Positions 11,375-22,139 of a stretch of DNA of 64,000 nt are shown piece by piece. A program made the translations under genes and the position numbers. The stretch's first letter is position 1; each line of letters starts with the position of its first letter. The stretch is from Isoetes taiwanensis (lineage: Eukaryota; Streptophyta; Lycopodiopsida; Isoetales; Isoetaceae). Location of the stretch: positions 5,128,745 to 5,192,744 of the forward strand of contig JAJEKV010000039.1 of assembly GCA_021234155.1 (NCBI GenBank), in the 5' to 3' direction. The notes beneath the pieces are model-generated. The model worked only from the letters and a program-made list of their open reading frames with translations, ran no database searches and had not been told where the DNA came from.

Positions 11375-14300
11375 CGGAGCTTCGATCGGCTCCGAAATCG
11401 ACTTCGGGCGTAGGTTAAGCTAGCCGAACGCGAACGGTAAACTATCTGAACCCTGGTTAGCCAGGCGAACCACGGAAGTGGGCGTGGCGGTGAGGGTGGC
11501 GTTTCCCTAGGGTTAAGCAGGGCGAACCAAACCATCAGTTGCCCGTGCGGAGTTGGATCGATGCTTGGCGGTGCCCGAACCCCATGGGGTTGGCGGGCTC
11601 GAGCGCCAGTCAAATCAATGAGGGCGGAATGAAGCCGCAGTGCCGAGGAGACCTGACGGTTCGCTGGCGGGAACCCAGAATCAAACGTCGGCCAGGCGTC
11701 GGGGTGGCGGTCAGCGTCGGGGAGGCAGTCTGGCCGGTTCGCTGGGGCGAACCGAGTCAAATCGCGGCGAATTGGCGGTCGGCGTCGGGAAGCGAGGTTA
11801 GCATAAAAGCGGGCAAATCTCTGCCCCCACAAAAACAATAGGGTACCCCTCGAATTTTTGAAGTAGGAGGGTGTGGGTTTGAATGAGCGGTCGCTGGTAG
11901 AATCCTTATCTGAAGCCTAAAGCGGTATTTAAGTGCACCAAGATGTTGTATCCTTCTCATATCGTTTGGGAGGGCTTGAGTGCTATAGGGGCTAGTCTTC
12001 ACGGCCAGTGCACTCCATATCTCTCTCTTCTCCTTTTGCATTCTCAATATTGAGCATAGGCCTTTTTTTGCATTTATCATAGGCTATTTTTTCAGCGGAC
12101 ATTTAGAATAGGATATTCTTAGCACATGCTATTTTTTTACCATGGGCTATTTTTACCCCGGGCTATTTTTTTACCATGGGCTTTTTTTTTTTACCATAGG
12201 CACTCGTTTGTCTTCCTAGTAGAGTGTCGAGAATGGCAGAGGAAGGCAAAGATTGATGAGTCGATTTCAAATGAAAATGATAGTGATTATGACCTTCATG
12301 ACACCAGAAATGACACAATGTCGAGGAGGAAACCGGTGATGATATGGATGATGGGTGGAAACCGCATATCCTTTTACAAATTACTCCACCCAAGATCCCC
12401 GAGAACTTGTTCCGCGAATTGGCCCGGTCTGCGGACCCGATATGATAACCATTGGTGCACCTCAAGTTGGTGGTTAAGCATTCAACAGTGTGTGTATGCG
12501 TTGATGAGGTTGTGCTACAAAGAATAACTATGTTCCCATCCGTCCGAAATAAGTCGCTGCCGATCAGCCTACCTCAGGTCCAGAGAAGCCGAGGGCACGA
12601 GAACCATGTTAGGTTGATGACCGATAGGGCATATTGTCGGTCGGGCGATTGGCGAGTCGAGTGAATCCGGTATTTGGTTATCTGCGTAGCCTTAGGGCCT
12701 CACAAGTTAGTGCCCCATACATGGAGTTCACAGGCAGCTAGTTGCTAGGGTCACTGAGTGGAAGCACCTATCGGCTCCCCTTGCCACTCTCTTAATATTT
12801 TGAGGATTGGGGAGGCCCGGCCCTGGCTGGCATGGCGTCCATAAAGAATACGTCGGCATGCATGGAAGTGTACCGCGCGTCGCGAGGTGGCGCACCATGA
12901 AGGGCCCGATGACTTCAACTCTTGTGAAGAGACCACCATGGACAGCCTAGAGCAAAGGTTGGTTGAGCTACAAACTACTCATCGTGTCGGATTTGGTCCA
13001 CGGCCATCACCCCGTCTTGGGCCGGAATTGTGAGGTTGTGGATGACTATGCACGCCACCGGATGTGGCGATACGGCAAGGAGGCACCCCGGGATAGGCAA
13101 ATCGGTGACGGGCGGTCACCCATGAAGGATGCTTGTTTAAACTTTGACGGTGAAAGTAGATGGAAGTGGTCTTTTCCGGCGGTGCCGCGAATATCGTCGC
13201 GCCACGAGAACACACAGCCTGACCTTTTTCTACAAATGCGAGGGATTGGTCCCGTACTTTTGTGCATCCGAAGCGGCGTCAGCCGTACCAAGAGCTTAGA
13301 AGCATTGGAATGACACGTCTTTGCGTGGGACATCACAAAACACGGGGACCGCACGATATGGTAAGCCCGATTGAGCGAGTCATATACCGATTCCGCGATG
13401 TCGCAGGAGGATGTGTGGCAACCGCATCTGCGGCGAAATACCGGTAGAACCCTAAGAAATCGAGATCCCAATCCGCAGTTGTCGTTGTCGCATATTTAAT
13501 GATATTGTGACTTTTCCATATTTTTTTGTTCATTGCTATTGTCCATACTTTTATTTCAATATCCGCGGTCGAAAATATTTTGTCATCTTCGAATCTCCAC
13601 CACATTCGCCTAAGTAAGCGGTTGAGTACAATTTGCTGGGAAAGCCTTGAGGCGGGATGGCGATTGGAAGCCTCAGGTGAGTTTTCACTGACCACAGGAA
13701 TCACTGCTGCCAGGCCTTGGACCGGCCCACATGGATCCCTAGTCATCAAGATGACGGATGTTTGGAGGCTAACTGACAGATGGGCCCTTTAGCGGCGGAA
13801 TTGGGCCATCGTTCAACCTTACATACCGTCATGGGAAGTTCCCTTTATACGGAGCGATTTATACCAAAGTGTGGGAGTTTCCAGTCTTTTACATACTCTG
13901 CGTATTAGAAACTGACGAGGCACGGCAGAATAGCACTCGCCTTAACCGTGTTTGAGCGGATGGGGCTGTCCGTTACACAGGTCAATCACCGTGACATGGT
14001 GAGGGGAGGCCATCCGCGGAGTGCGTGTCGAGACCCGTGGTGGGCGGATGGTGAGCGGTATGATGGCGTGCATTGATTGCGCGCTTCATGGAAAACCAGA
14101 GCTCTGGACTTAGCGGGTGGCGGCGTGCGATGTTTGCGCATGTTGGCGGTTCCATGCGAAGCGTGCATGGCAAACCTAACGCCGCTGGGCTGGAGGTCTG
14201 AAGGCGTCGCTCTGCGGGCACAGCCGAGTTGATGGCATGCGTAGGCCAGAACTCCCGCAGCACCAGCAATTGACACAATTTCGACTTCTCTCGGAGGAAA

Positions 14301-15850
14301 CCTCATCATACGGTGGTACTGGCAGCGTTCAAAACTTGGCCAAACGCTCACGACCGCTGCGATGCGGTACTTGAATCACAAATTGATAGATAGTGCGGCG
14401 TGGGATAGTAAGTAGCGACACAGCGGATGTTCAACCATGCGGACTATGGATCGACAAACCCGCGCCTTTGGAAAGTTGAAGACTGAAACTAGGTTGAGTC
14501 AATATGGATGTACCGCATGGTATCCCATCATGACTTCGGATGGGACCTTTGCCTTGAGGCTAATCTTGACTCGGTCACGAAGATGGGTCTTAATAAATAT
14601 TTTGGGTCCTACTCTTCACGTATTCTGGTGCTTATCCCTCCCTCACCGTGTCTTTTACATCTAGCGGGGTTTTGGAGCGGGTGCCAGCACCACGTTCTGC
14701 CTCAGAAGGCATCACGGGTGCTTTCTCTCGGGTGTCAGTCTTGCCACATTCAACCCCAACACCATTACCTTTCGAAGATACTACGCAGCGTCCAGAGCTA
14801 TCTATAGCAGAAATCGGTCCATGAGGGTTTGAGATACACTCGGCCGCCGAAATCACGATAACTGTGATTGTCCATACCCCATCTTGTGTGCAAAACATCT
14901 CATATTACTTTACCATATGACCACCGCGTTGTTCAATAGCTATTTCGAGCCGACAGAACTGTTTCCTTGCCTCCGGACCGCCAGCTCCTGCGAGCAGCGT
15001 CCATGCTAATCCGAACTGCCACCAGCGATTGGGATGCGTTGCTTTCATGGCGGAACGCAATCGGTCACGAGCCATCACACATGCAAAGGCATCTTTGATG
15101 CCCACGCTTGAGAATCGTGACGCAGTTTCAAGGTTCGGGGCCACGGTCCAGGAATTCCCATAGAGGCCAGCACTTTGTTCACGTCTACATGGCCGGGTGC
15201 CAGAACCCCAGCCGGGCGTGCCGCGGTGGAGTCCCACAGGATGCAGCACCAGGGAGCCACCGTGGCACTTCCCGGGACCAACCCCATCCCGACCCGGCGC
15301 CACGGACGGGGCCGCTTTGGAAAGTACGATGGGTCCGCAACCAAAGATTTTGAAATCTTGTACAATTCCGCGTTATAATTTTAGAATTGGCCATTTTGTA
15401 AGTTTTAAACAATTTTAATCAACTACACATTGCAAAGCTGATTGCCACTAAGGTGACCACCCAAGGCCTTTTTAAGCGGTGCCAGGTACACACCCCTGAA
15501 AACTGACTACGGGCCACTCATTCATTGTATTGGCATCTTGTGCCGAGGCCACCGCTGGTGGCTGGTGCATCAGGATAAATCACACACGTGTCGCAGAACT
15601 CATGAGTGGAAGCCGGCTAGCCATGCCACGGTGTTATTACCTCAGGCACATGGCGGGCACATCACTTGGAATGGCAGCGTGCACCGCCCCCCCGAATGCT
15701 TACCCATTTGGTTACCCCAATCGTTAACCTGCAATAAGCTAATTCTGTTGTACAAAGAACATGCGAGGCCGGATCCGACAATGGAACGCCGCGCATAGAG
15801 GCAACCTGAAACACTCGGCGGCCCGAGGTTGAGGCGAACTCACGAGACTC
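11375..15850 (+). mobile_element. Truncated, indel-ridden MULE copy (unit 1)
   Basis: Begins CGGAGCTTCGATCGGCTCC like the complete element at 20637 and ends abruptly at 15850, within sequence corresponding to the Ulp1-like gene of the complete element. About 180 bp are lost overall relative to 20637-25294, spread over many small deletions, homopolymer shortenings and substitutions. It has no right terminal repeat. Confidence 0.85.
12233..15300 (+). pseudogene. Broken SWIM-type MULE transposase (unit 1 copy)
   Basis: Alignable throughout with the transposase region of unit 2 (21540-24746), but no frame stays open for more than about 130 codons. The N-terminal acidic segment is interrupted around 12240-12260. 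The Asn-X-X-Glu catalytic segment seen at 23841-23870 is scrambled near 14440-14480, and the SWIM Cys/His segment is not readable near 14840-14910. It is non-functional as written. See the findings for the possibility that this is sequence error rather than decay. Confidence 0.75.
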
Positions 15851-15851
15851 C

Positions 15852-16569
15852 CTCGAAAGTTGATCTAGTAGGCTTCGTATCCATCCTTAGGCCCTTGTTT
15901 AACCTTTTGTCAGCATAGGCCTTACTTACAACCTCCCCGAAAGCATGTAGACATCTCTGCTGTTTAGGCCAACGAAGTTCTTAGTGATAACCCTGGCTGG
16001 CGATATTTGGATTCAATTCAAGAGGTGAAGCAGCATCCCACACCGGGTTCTGGTCACCGAGGGCAAATGAGCCATTTGTGAATGCTCGTCAAGGTTCATT
16101 TGAAAATGAAGGAGGCCCATGGGGAAGACCATGAGGTCGCCGGGGAGCAAGGTTTTGGCATAGAGGTGTAATTGGTGGAGACAAAGGCGGAGTAAAAGGG
16201 AACCGGAGACGACGTGGAGGACCTCGGCGCCACGGGGTGGACATGTGGAGGGTTGAGGCCACCTGGGCCGAAGTCGATGCGGGCAAAGGAGAGGCCCTGG
16301 GTGTTGAGGCCGGGAAACTTGGCCGCGGTAACAAGGTTAGCGGCAGAGCCCAGGTAGTCGGTTACGTTGTTTGCGGTGCGGAGCTCTGTGGAAACGAAAT
16401 CATCCGCAGTGACGGAGGCTTTCTTCTTGCACGCGTAGCCGTTCATCTGCACCTCGCTGCTCAAATCCGCCACGCAGAAATCTTGCAGCGTTTGGACCTC
16501 CGCTTCTGATCGCTTTGCAGCCCTGCATATTACGAGCAGAATCAACACCACCCGCATCATTTTCTCCAT
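15852..16569 (-). pseudogene. Germin-like protein, broken copy (unit 2)
   Basis: The first 111 codons from 16569, through the NPPHVHP motif, match the intact copy at 6613-7326. After that, single-base losses in runs (for example GGGGG to GGGG in the segment at 16230-16245, and AGAGGGTG to AGAGGTG near 16165) throw the frame. The third His, the ligand Glu and the ALSSQNPG region are lost from the reading frame. The 3' half also has scattered small deletions. It is a pseudogene as written, though homopolymer-type errors could produce the same picture. Confidence 0.85.
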
Positions 16570-17464
16570 CCAGATCTTCTCCGCTTATTTGTTTCGTTCT
16601 TCGCCTCCTTTTGTAGTCTGTCGATTTGTTGCTATCTTGCCTGCCTAGTTCAACTCTTCCCAGTCCCCGGTTCAATCGTTCATCCTAAAAACGTGTTAGA
16701 AATCATTGATCATGTCATGCACTGTGCTCATGGGCCATGCCAGTTGTTATGAAGAGTGATGTTGGTGGCCAAGTCAACGATGGAAACTCCAAAGAAAGAA
16801 ACTTACAATTATGAATTGGGAGATACGTGAGGGAGGGCGGACCTCATAGAACCTTTAAAAAAATGAGTTCTATCACCAACAGTGGTATGTCCAATTGCGG
16901 CCAATTATGGAAACTTCACTTATGCATTTTCTGGGGGGATTCTACCTCTAGTGATCTCAGACACAACGGACCTACACTCAAGAATGTTGAACCTGCTAAA
17001 AACACACAAGGGAGTTGCACCAGAATTTTTTTTTATTTCTTTGGAACAATGGATCCCAGCATATTCCTAGAATTAACTCAGAGCTGGGTCAAGAAGTATA
17101 CACCTCAAACCCACGTTTAAATGTGCTCCCCATACAGCAAATAATACGTATAAAAATACATGTTAAAAAATCTGAATCGGAAGAATAATCCAAAACAGAG
17201 CTTCCAGTGGCCTCCAAGGAATTTGTGCAAGCAGCCGAATGGGTCTCTTTAGGCCGAAATATTAAGCATCTACAAATATGGATTAAAGCGCAACCAACAG
17301 GAAACCAATAAGACGAACACAGAACTGCTTGCATTACTTGAATGAAGTACATCATGATGCATATATTAGCAGTCCCTAAATTTATGGGCACTGTTATTGG
17401 CATCCTTCATCTCAGGAACTCAGAATAGAATTCCCTCAGCTTTAGCCCTAGAATCGGGTAGGTA

Positions 17465-18339
17465 CACTACTACAAAAGGGGTGATTAGCGATGTCATTAG
17501 CGACGTCAAATTGATGTATGAGAGACGCTGGATGTTGCATATAGCAAGTGACATCGCTTGGGATTAAATAAATGAGCGACGTCTCATCACAGGTGAAACG
17601 TTGTTTGCGACGTTCACAACATTGTTGTAACGTCCTTAACGTAGGTTGTGCGTTGTTATCCCGTTGCTCTCACGTTGCACATGAAATGTCGTTCACGACG
17701 TGTTTGCAACGTCTATAGACGTCGGTGTAATGTACCTCACATGTAGATTTTATGTTGCAAACTCGTTACTATTACGTTGCATTTTGAACGTCGTTGCTGG
17801 AATGTTATTCACACGTCCTATATACATGTTCCTTTAAAATGATTAGCGACGTCTCACGTTGCTAAAACGTCCTCCTTAGCATATAGGTTTTACGTATATA
17901 GGAAAGCCCACTAAATGGGCTTCCCTATAACGTGGAGGAGAGTTAGGTGATGTTCTGTGCGCCACGTGTCAATAATCTATTGGCTGGAGCAGAGAATTGC
18001 CACTAAAAGATTGAACATTTTGTTAGCGATATTTCTGGAAATGAAAGTGTGCTAAAAATGGCCACGTGGCGGCATACGGTTGGACGAGGGGGCAGAACAG
18101 CACCTAACTGTTCTTTACGTTCAAAGCACGTCGCTAACAAAATGAATACGTACTTAAGACGCTCAAAAGGACACCACTGATACGTCACATGGAGGACCAC
18201 AAGATGTTACAAACATGTTGTTACAACACCTTTAAGACATTTTTTTAATGTTACAAGCACATTGTTTTTGTTTTGACGCCCATATATTAGGAATTACTCA
18301 TCATTGGGAATCATTGCTGTTTTGAAGGCAAAAGTAGTG
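17465..18339 (+). mobile_element. CACTA-like non-autonomous element, copy 2
   Basis: Same element as 8226-9092, duplicated with the unit. It differs by small changes, including a block near 17561-17575 (GGATTAAATAAATGAGCG in place of GGATTCGTCGTAGCGCG) and an insertion near 18265. Confidence 0.5.
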
Positions 18340-19164
18340 AGCCTATTATTACAAACTGGTACTTGATTCCTCCATTTTATTCTATGCTTAATTAAAGATT
18401 CATGGAACCATCTCGTTGATATTTTCTAAAAGAAAGAATACTATAGAAAGAATACTATAGAAAGAAAACTGATGTCAGTTTTTGTGGTAAAACCACATTT
18501 TCACATGAAAAAATTGCTCGACCCTTACACCACACAGTTGAAGGGGTCCAGGGATTTGAACCCTACTATTTCCATTTTAACCTTGCAACAAAGGAAGATG
18601 TGATGAAATAGGGTCCAATCTGCACAAAAAATTGATGCAATTAATGTGATGAAAAATTGATGCAATTAATGTGATGAAGACCGTATGATGCCTATCCAAC
18701 TAGAACTTTGCAGCTTCACACTCTTCACAAGAGGAAGAAGATGTACAACAGGATTGACGCTTTCAAAAATGAAAGGTGTAAAGGTGCAGACAATGGTTGA
18801 AAATGCTAAAAACTGCACCTTGCAGTGGTAAAAGAAGCATAAAAGAATTTTTAACTATGCCTCAAATAAACAAGCTTCAAAACTGAACCAAGTTTACATC
18901 TAACAAACTAACAAATATTCTAAACCATTCCCATGCATGCTCACAAATAGCCATAAATAAGGACAAGGTATACCTTCTTTGCCATCCAGATCCCTTGTAA
19001 AGAAAAAGACAAAGCCAGACCACCGCATCAGCACATGAAGAATGCTCTTGTGTGAAACGTGGGCACCTCCCTAAAATTTAGCTGACACCTGCAAAAGAAA
19101 CAATAGAATGCTCAAGTCAATAAAGAACCACTAAGCAAACAGGCAAGCATAAAGATGATACTAA

Positions 19165-20307
19165 GGGGCTTTTCACACGATAGTCTTATTTTATGGGTGT
19201 CCCATTTTGCTAAGACACCATTTTAGCCTCCATGTGATCTATAAGACGTGTCTTAACAAAGTTGTTTTCACATTACTACAAATAAGACATGTCTTATTTA
19301 TATAAGACACGTCTTATATTTATGGTTTTCACACTATATGAAAATTAGACAAGCACCAAAACAGCTTATCAGATTACGGTCTGCACCAAAACAGCTTGAA
19401 ACTAGAAATCGATTTGCCTTTCTTTGATCAAATTTCTGGCCTGTGTGCATGCTTAAGATCTCTTCTATGAACCCAAATCAGAATTGCATGCCCAAAGAAG
19501 AAAAATTTGATACAAACAACAAAGAATTTGGAGACCCAAATTGGCTGATCCAAGCATACTCAAACTCCAAATTTCAGATCTAAATTAGCAAATCTTTGGC
19601 TCACTCTTATCAATTCGAAAGTATAGATACAAAATCTCTGACCCACATTCAATTTAAGAACCAATTCTTTAACCCAATTGCATCCTAATTCAAGAACAAG
19701 AACAATTTGTAAGAAATGGGTCTGATTGCAAGCCTATTTTCTGAAATAATTGCCTCAATCCAATTCGAATTTCTAATCTAAGCTCTTTCCAACTCCAATT
19801 CTTGAAGAGAACAACCAAATTGCAGACCCAATTTGCAAAAATCAGACCCAAATCAGACCCAAATCAGAAATGTTTTACCTGATCAAGGATAACAACGAAG
19901 CTTCAAGATGCTGGAGCTCCAAAACGACCTGCAGGAGCTCAAAGATGCTGTTCTTGATGTAAACCATCATTCTCCCATCAAAATTTCAAGGAAAAACTGT
20001 CGTTTGATGTTTCTTTTCACATCGATTCTTCTGTTTCTTGACTTTTGGTTTTCCAAAAGTTTCATTTTAAGACACTGCTGAAAATCCGGTGGCTATGGGC
20101 TCTGATTGGCTGCCACAAGCTATGATTTGCTGTCGCAAATTGTGGCGGGGGGTTTCCCCCGGAAGATAATAAGACTGCAGAGATGTACGGAAACCAAATA
20201 AGACATGTCTTATATGGCTCCGTGTGAAAACCTGTTGTTCTCTTTTAGTGACATGGACCAATGGCATGCCTTAAAATATAAGACATGCTGGTCGTGTGAA
20301 AAGCCCC
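19165..20307 (+). mobile_element. PIF/Harbinger-like non-autonomous element, copy 2
   Basis: Same element as 9906-11044, with perfect outer ends GGGGCTTTTCACACGA and TCGTGTGAAAAGCCCC and TAA at 19162-19164 and 20308-20310. In this copy the terminal repeat is intact, so the missing A in copy 1 is secondary. Confidence 0.82.
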
Positions 20308-20627
20308 TAAATATATTCAAAGGATATTGCGCAGAGATAGCCCCACAACCTGCATACCAAGGCCATTCAAGCACATCAACTGGATTTCCAGCAAGTGAAT
20401 GCTATCCTATTGCTTGGTCATTGTTCTTGTAGAAGATAGAAGAGAAGACACCTTCGTTTTACAGTCCCCCCACCTGATGTGGCACGGATCCGACCATACA
20501 ATCTGCAACTCAAGGGCTGACATAATGCCACGTCAGAGATGGGGCTGCAAAGCAAAGACTACTCGATTGCTCCTTGTTCTTGTGACATCTAATCCATGGT
20601 GTTTTTCTTCTTCAACTGTTTATCATT

Positions 20628-20636
20628 GTGCATTTG
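20628..20636 (+). repeat. MULE target-site duplication, left
   Basis: GTGCATTTG, identical to 28093-28101. Nine bases is the standard Mutator-superfamily target duplication. Confidence 0.88.
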
Positions 20637-21130
20637 CGGAGCTTCGATCGGCTCCCGAAATCGACTTCGGGAGGCAGCCGGGTTCGCCCAAGCGAACCCA
20701 GGCAATTCGCTTATGCGAACCCACGGATTCGCCCAGGCGAACCTCGGAAGTGGGGCGTGGCGGTGAGGTGGCGTTTCCTCACCCGGTTAAGCTTTGGGCG
20801 GGCAAACCCATGGTTGCCGGGCGGGTTGGATCGATGGCGGCGTGCCCGAGAACCCCATGGGGTTCGGCAGGCTTAACCCACGGTCAAATCGGCCGGGACG
20901 GAACCCAAGACGGGTGCCGAGGGGCCGACGGATTCGCTGGCGAACCAGTGTCAAATCGGCCAAAGTCCGGTGGTGGTCGCGTCGAGGAGGCGAGTCTGAG
21001 GCGATTCGCCTCGGGCGAACCCCGAGTGTCAAATCCGGGGGTGGCGGTGGGTCGAGGGGAGGGGTTCGTGATAAAGCGAACCCAAACCGGCCCCCACAAA
21101 TTCAATAGGGTACCCCTCCCGAATTTTTTG
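20637..21130 (+). repeat. MULE left terminal region with GCGAACC motifs
   Basis: GC-rich terminal region. TTCGCC and GGCGAA motifs recur in both orientations (for example GGGTTCGCCCAAGCGAACCC near 20680-20700), giving many short hairpins. Overlapping open frames on both strands here reflect composition, not genes. Confidence 0.7.
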
Positions 21131-21539
21131 AAGTAGGAGGGGGTGTGGGTTTTTAGGGCACCCGAATGCATGCAGAATGAACGATTCGCCTGGGCGAATC
21201 CTTATGCGAGCCTAAGCGCTATTTAAGTGCACCAAGATGTTGTATCCTTCTCATATCGTTTGGGAGGGCGCAGGTGCTATAGGAGGCGCTAGTGCTACAG
21301 CAGGTGCACTCCATATCTCTCTCTTCTCCTTTTGCATTCTCAATATTGAGCATAGGCCTTTTTTTTTGCATTTATCATAGGCTATTTTTTCAACAGACAT
21401 TTAGAATAGGATATTCTTAGCACATGCTATTTTTTTTACCATGGGCTATTTTTTTACCCAGTGCTATTTTTTTACCATGGGCTTTTTTTTTTTTTTTACC
21501 ATAGGCACTCGTTTGTCTTCCTAGTAGAGTGTCCAGAGA

Positions 21540-22139
21540 ATGGCAGAGGTAGACAATCAAGATTCAAGTGAGTCGATTTCAAATGAAAATGATAGTGATT
21601 ATGACCTTCATGACACCGAGAATGACACAATGTCAGAGGAGGAAACCGGTGATGATATGGATGATGGGTGGAACCCGCCTGGCATATCCACTTCACAAAT
21701 TACTCCCACCCAAGATCCCCAAGAACTTGTTCACGAATTGGCCGGTCTCTACCCGGACCCAGTACAATGGCTTCGTGGTGCACCTCAAGTTGGTGGTTAC
21801 GCATTCAACGAGTGTGTGTATGCGTTGATGAGGTTGTGCCTACAGCAACACTATGTTCCCCATCCGTCCGAAATAAGTGCTGCCGATCCCCGCCTACCTC
21901 CGGTCCCGCAGAGAAGCGGGAGGGCACCCGTCGAGAACCATGTTCGGTTGATGCACCGATGGGCTGCATATTGTCAGAGTCGGTGGCTGGTTGACGATGA
22001 GTCGAGTGAATCAAATGGGTTGGTTATACTGGCGCGGCAACGGGCCTCACAAGTTAGTGCCTTTACGTGGAGTTCGAGGCGGCTAGTTGCTAGGGGTCAC
22101 GAGTGGAAGCACCCATCGCTCCCCCACCGCCACTCTTGA
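21540..22139 (+). CDS. N-terminal part of SWIM-type MULE transposase
   Basis: An open frame of 199 codons and the best-preserved part of the element's plus-strand gene. The first 45 residues are very acidic (repeated Asp/Glu/Ser, e.g. SISNENDSDYDLHDTEND). A folded-looking segment with Trp and Tyr residues follows (VQWLRGAP, RWAAYCQSRW). The start at 21540 follows a leader rich in T runs. The frame closes at 22139 through an apparent frameshift, and matching protein continues in other frames (EDWEVGLLARHGV, from about 22148). Its role is presumably transposase N-terminal and DNA binding. I do not recognise the domain itself. Confidence 0.6.
   Translation: MAEVDNQDSSESISNENDSDYDLHDTENDTMSEEETGDDMDDGWNPPGISTSQITPTQDPQELVHELAGLYPDPVQWLRGAPQVGGYAFNECVYALMRLCLQQHYVPHPSEISAADPRLPPVPQRSGRAPVENHVRLMHRWAAYCQSRWLVDDESSESNGLVILARQRASQVSAFTWSSRRLVARGHEWKHPSLPHRHS

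Larger units (their letters stand above)
6600..15851. repeat. Tandem segmental duplication, unit 1
   Basis: Unit 1 begins at CTCGAAAGTTGATCTAG (6600), recurring at 15852, and ends inside a Mutator-like element, at the point corresponding to 25294 in unit 2. The offset between units grows only slightly across the well-conserved part: germin start codon 7326 vs 16569 (9243), Harbinger end 11044 vs 20307 (9263), MULE start 11375 vs 20637 (9262). From about 7.1 to 11.3 kb the two units look nearly identical by eye, with a few genuine differences such as at 8322-8335. From 11.4 kb onward unit 1 diverges sharply through many small indels. Confidence 0.92.

Noticed and set aside
20399-21136. Plus-strand frame of 245 codons across the MULE left end
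   Set aside because: It runs from host flanking DNA through the insertion site into the GC-rich terminal repeat, so it cannot be a conserved gene; overlapping frames exist on the other strand.
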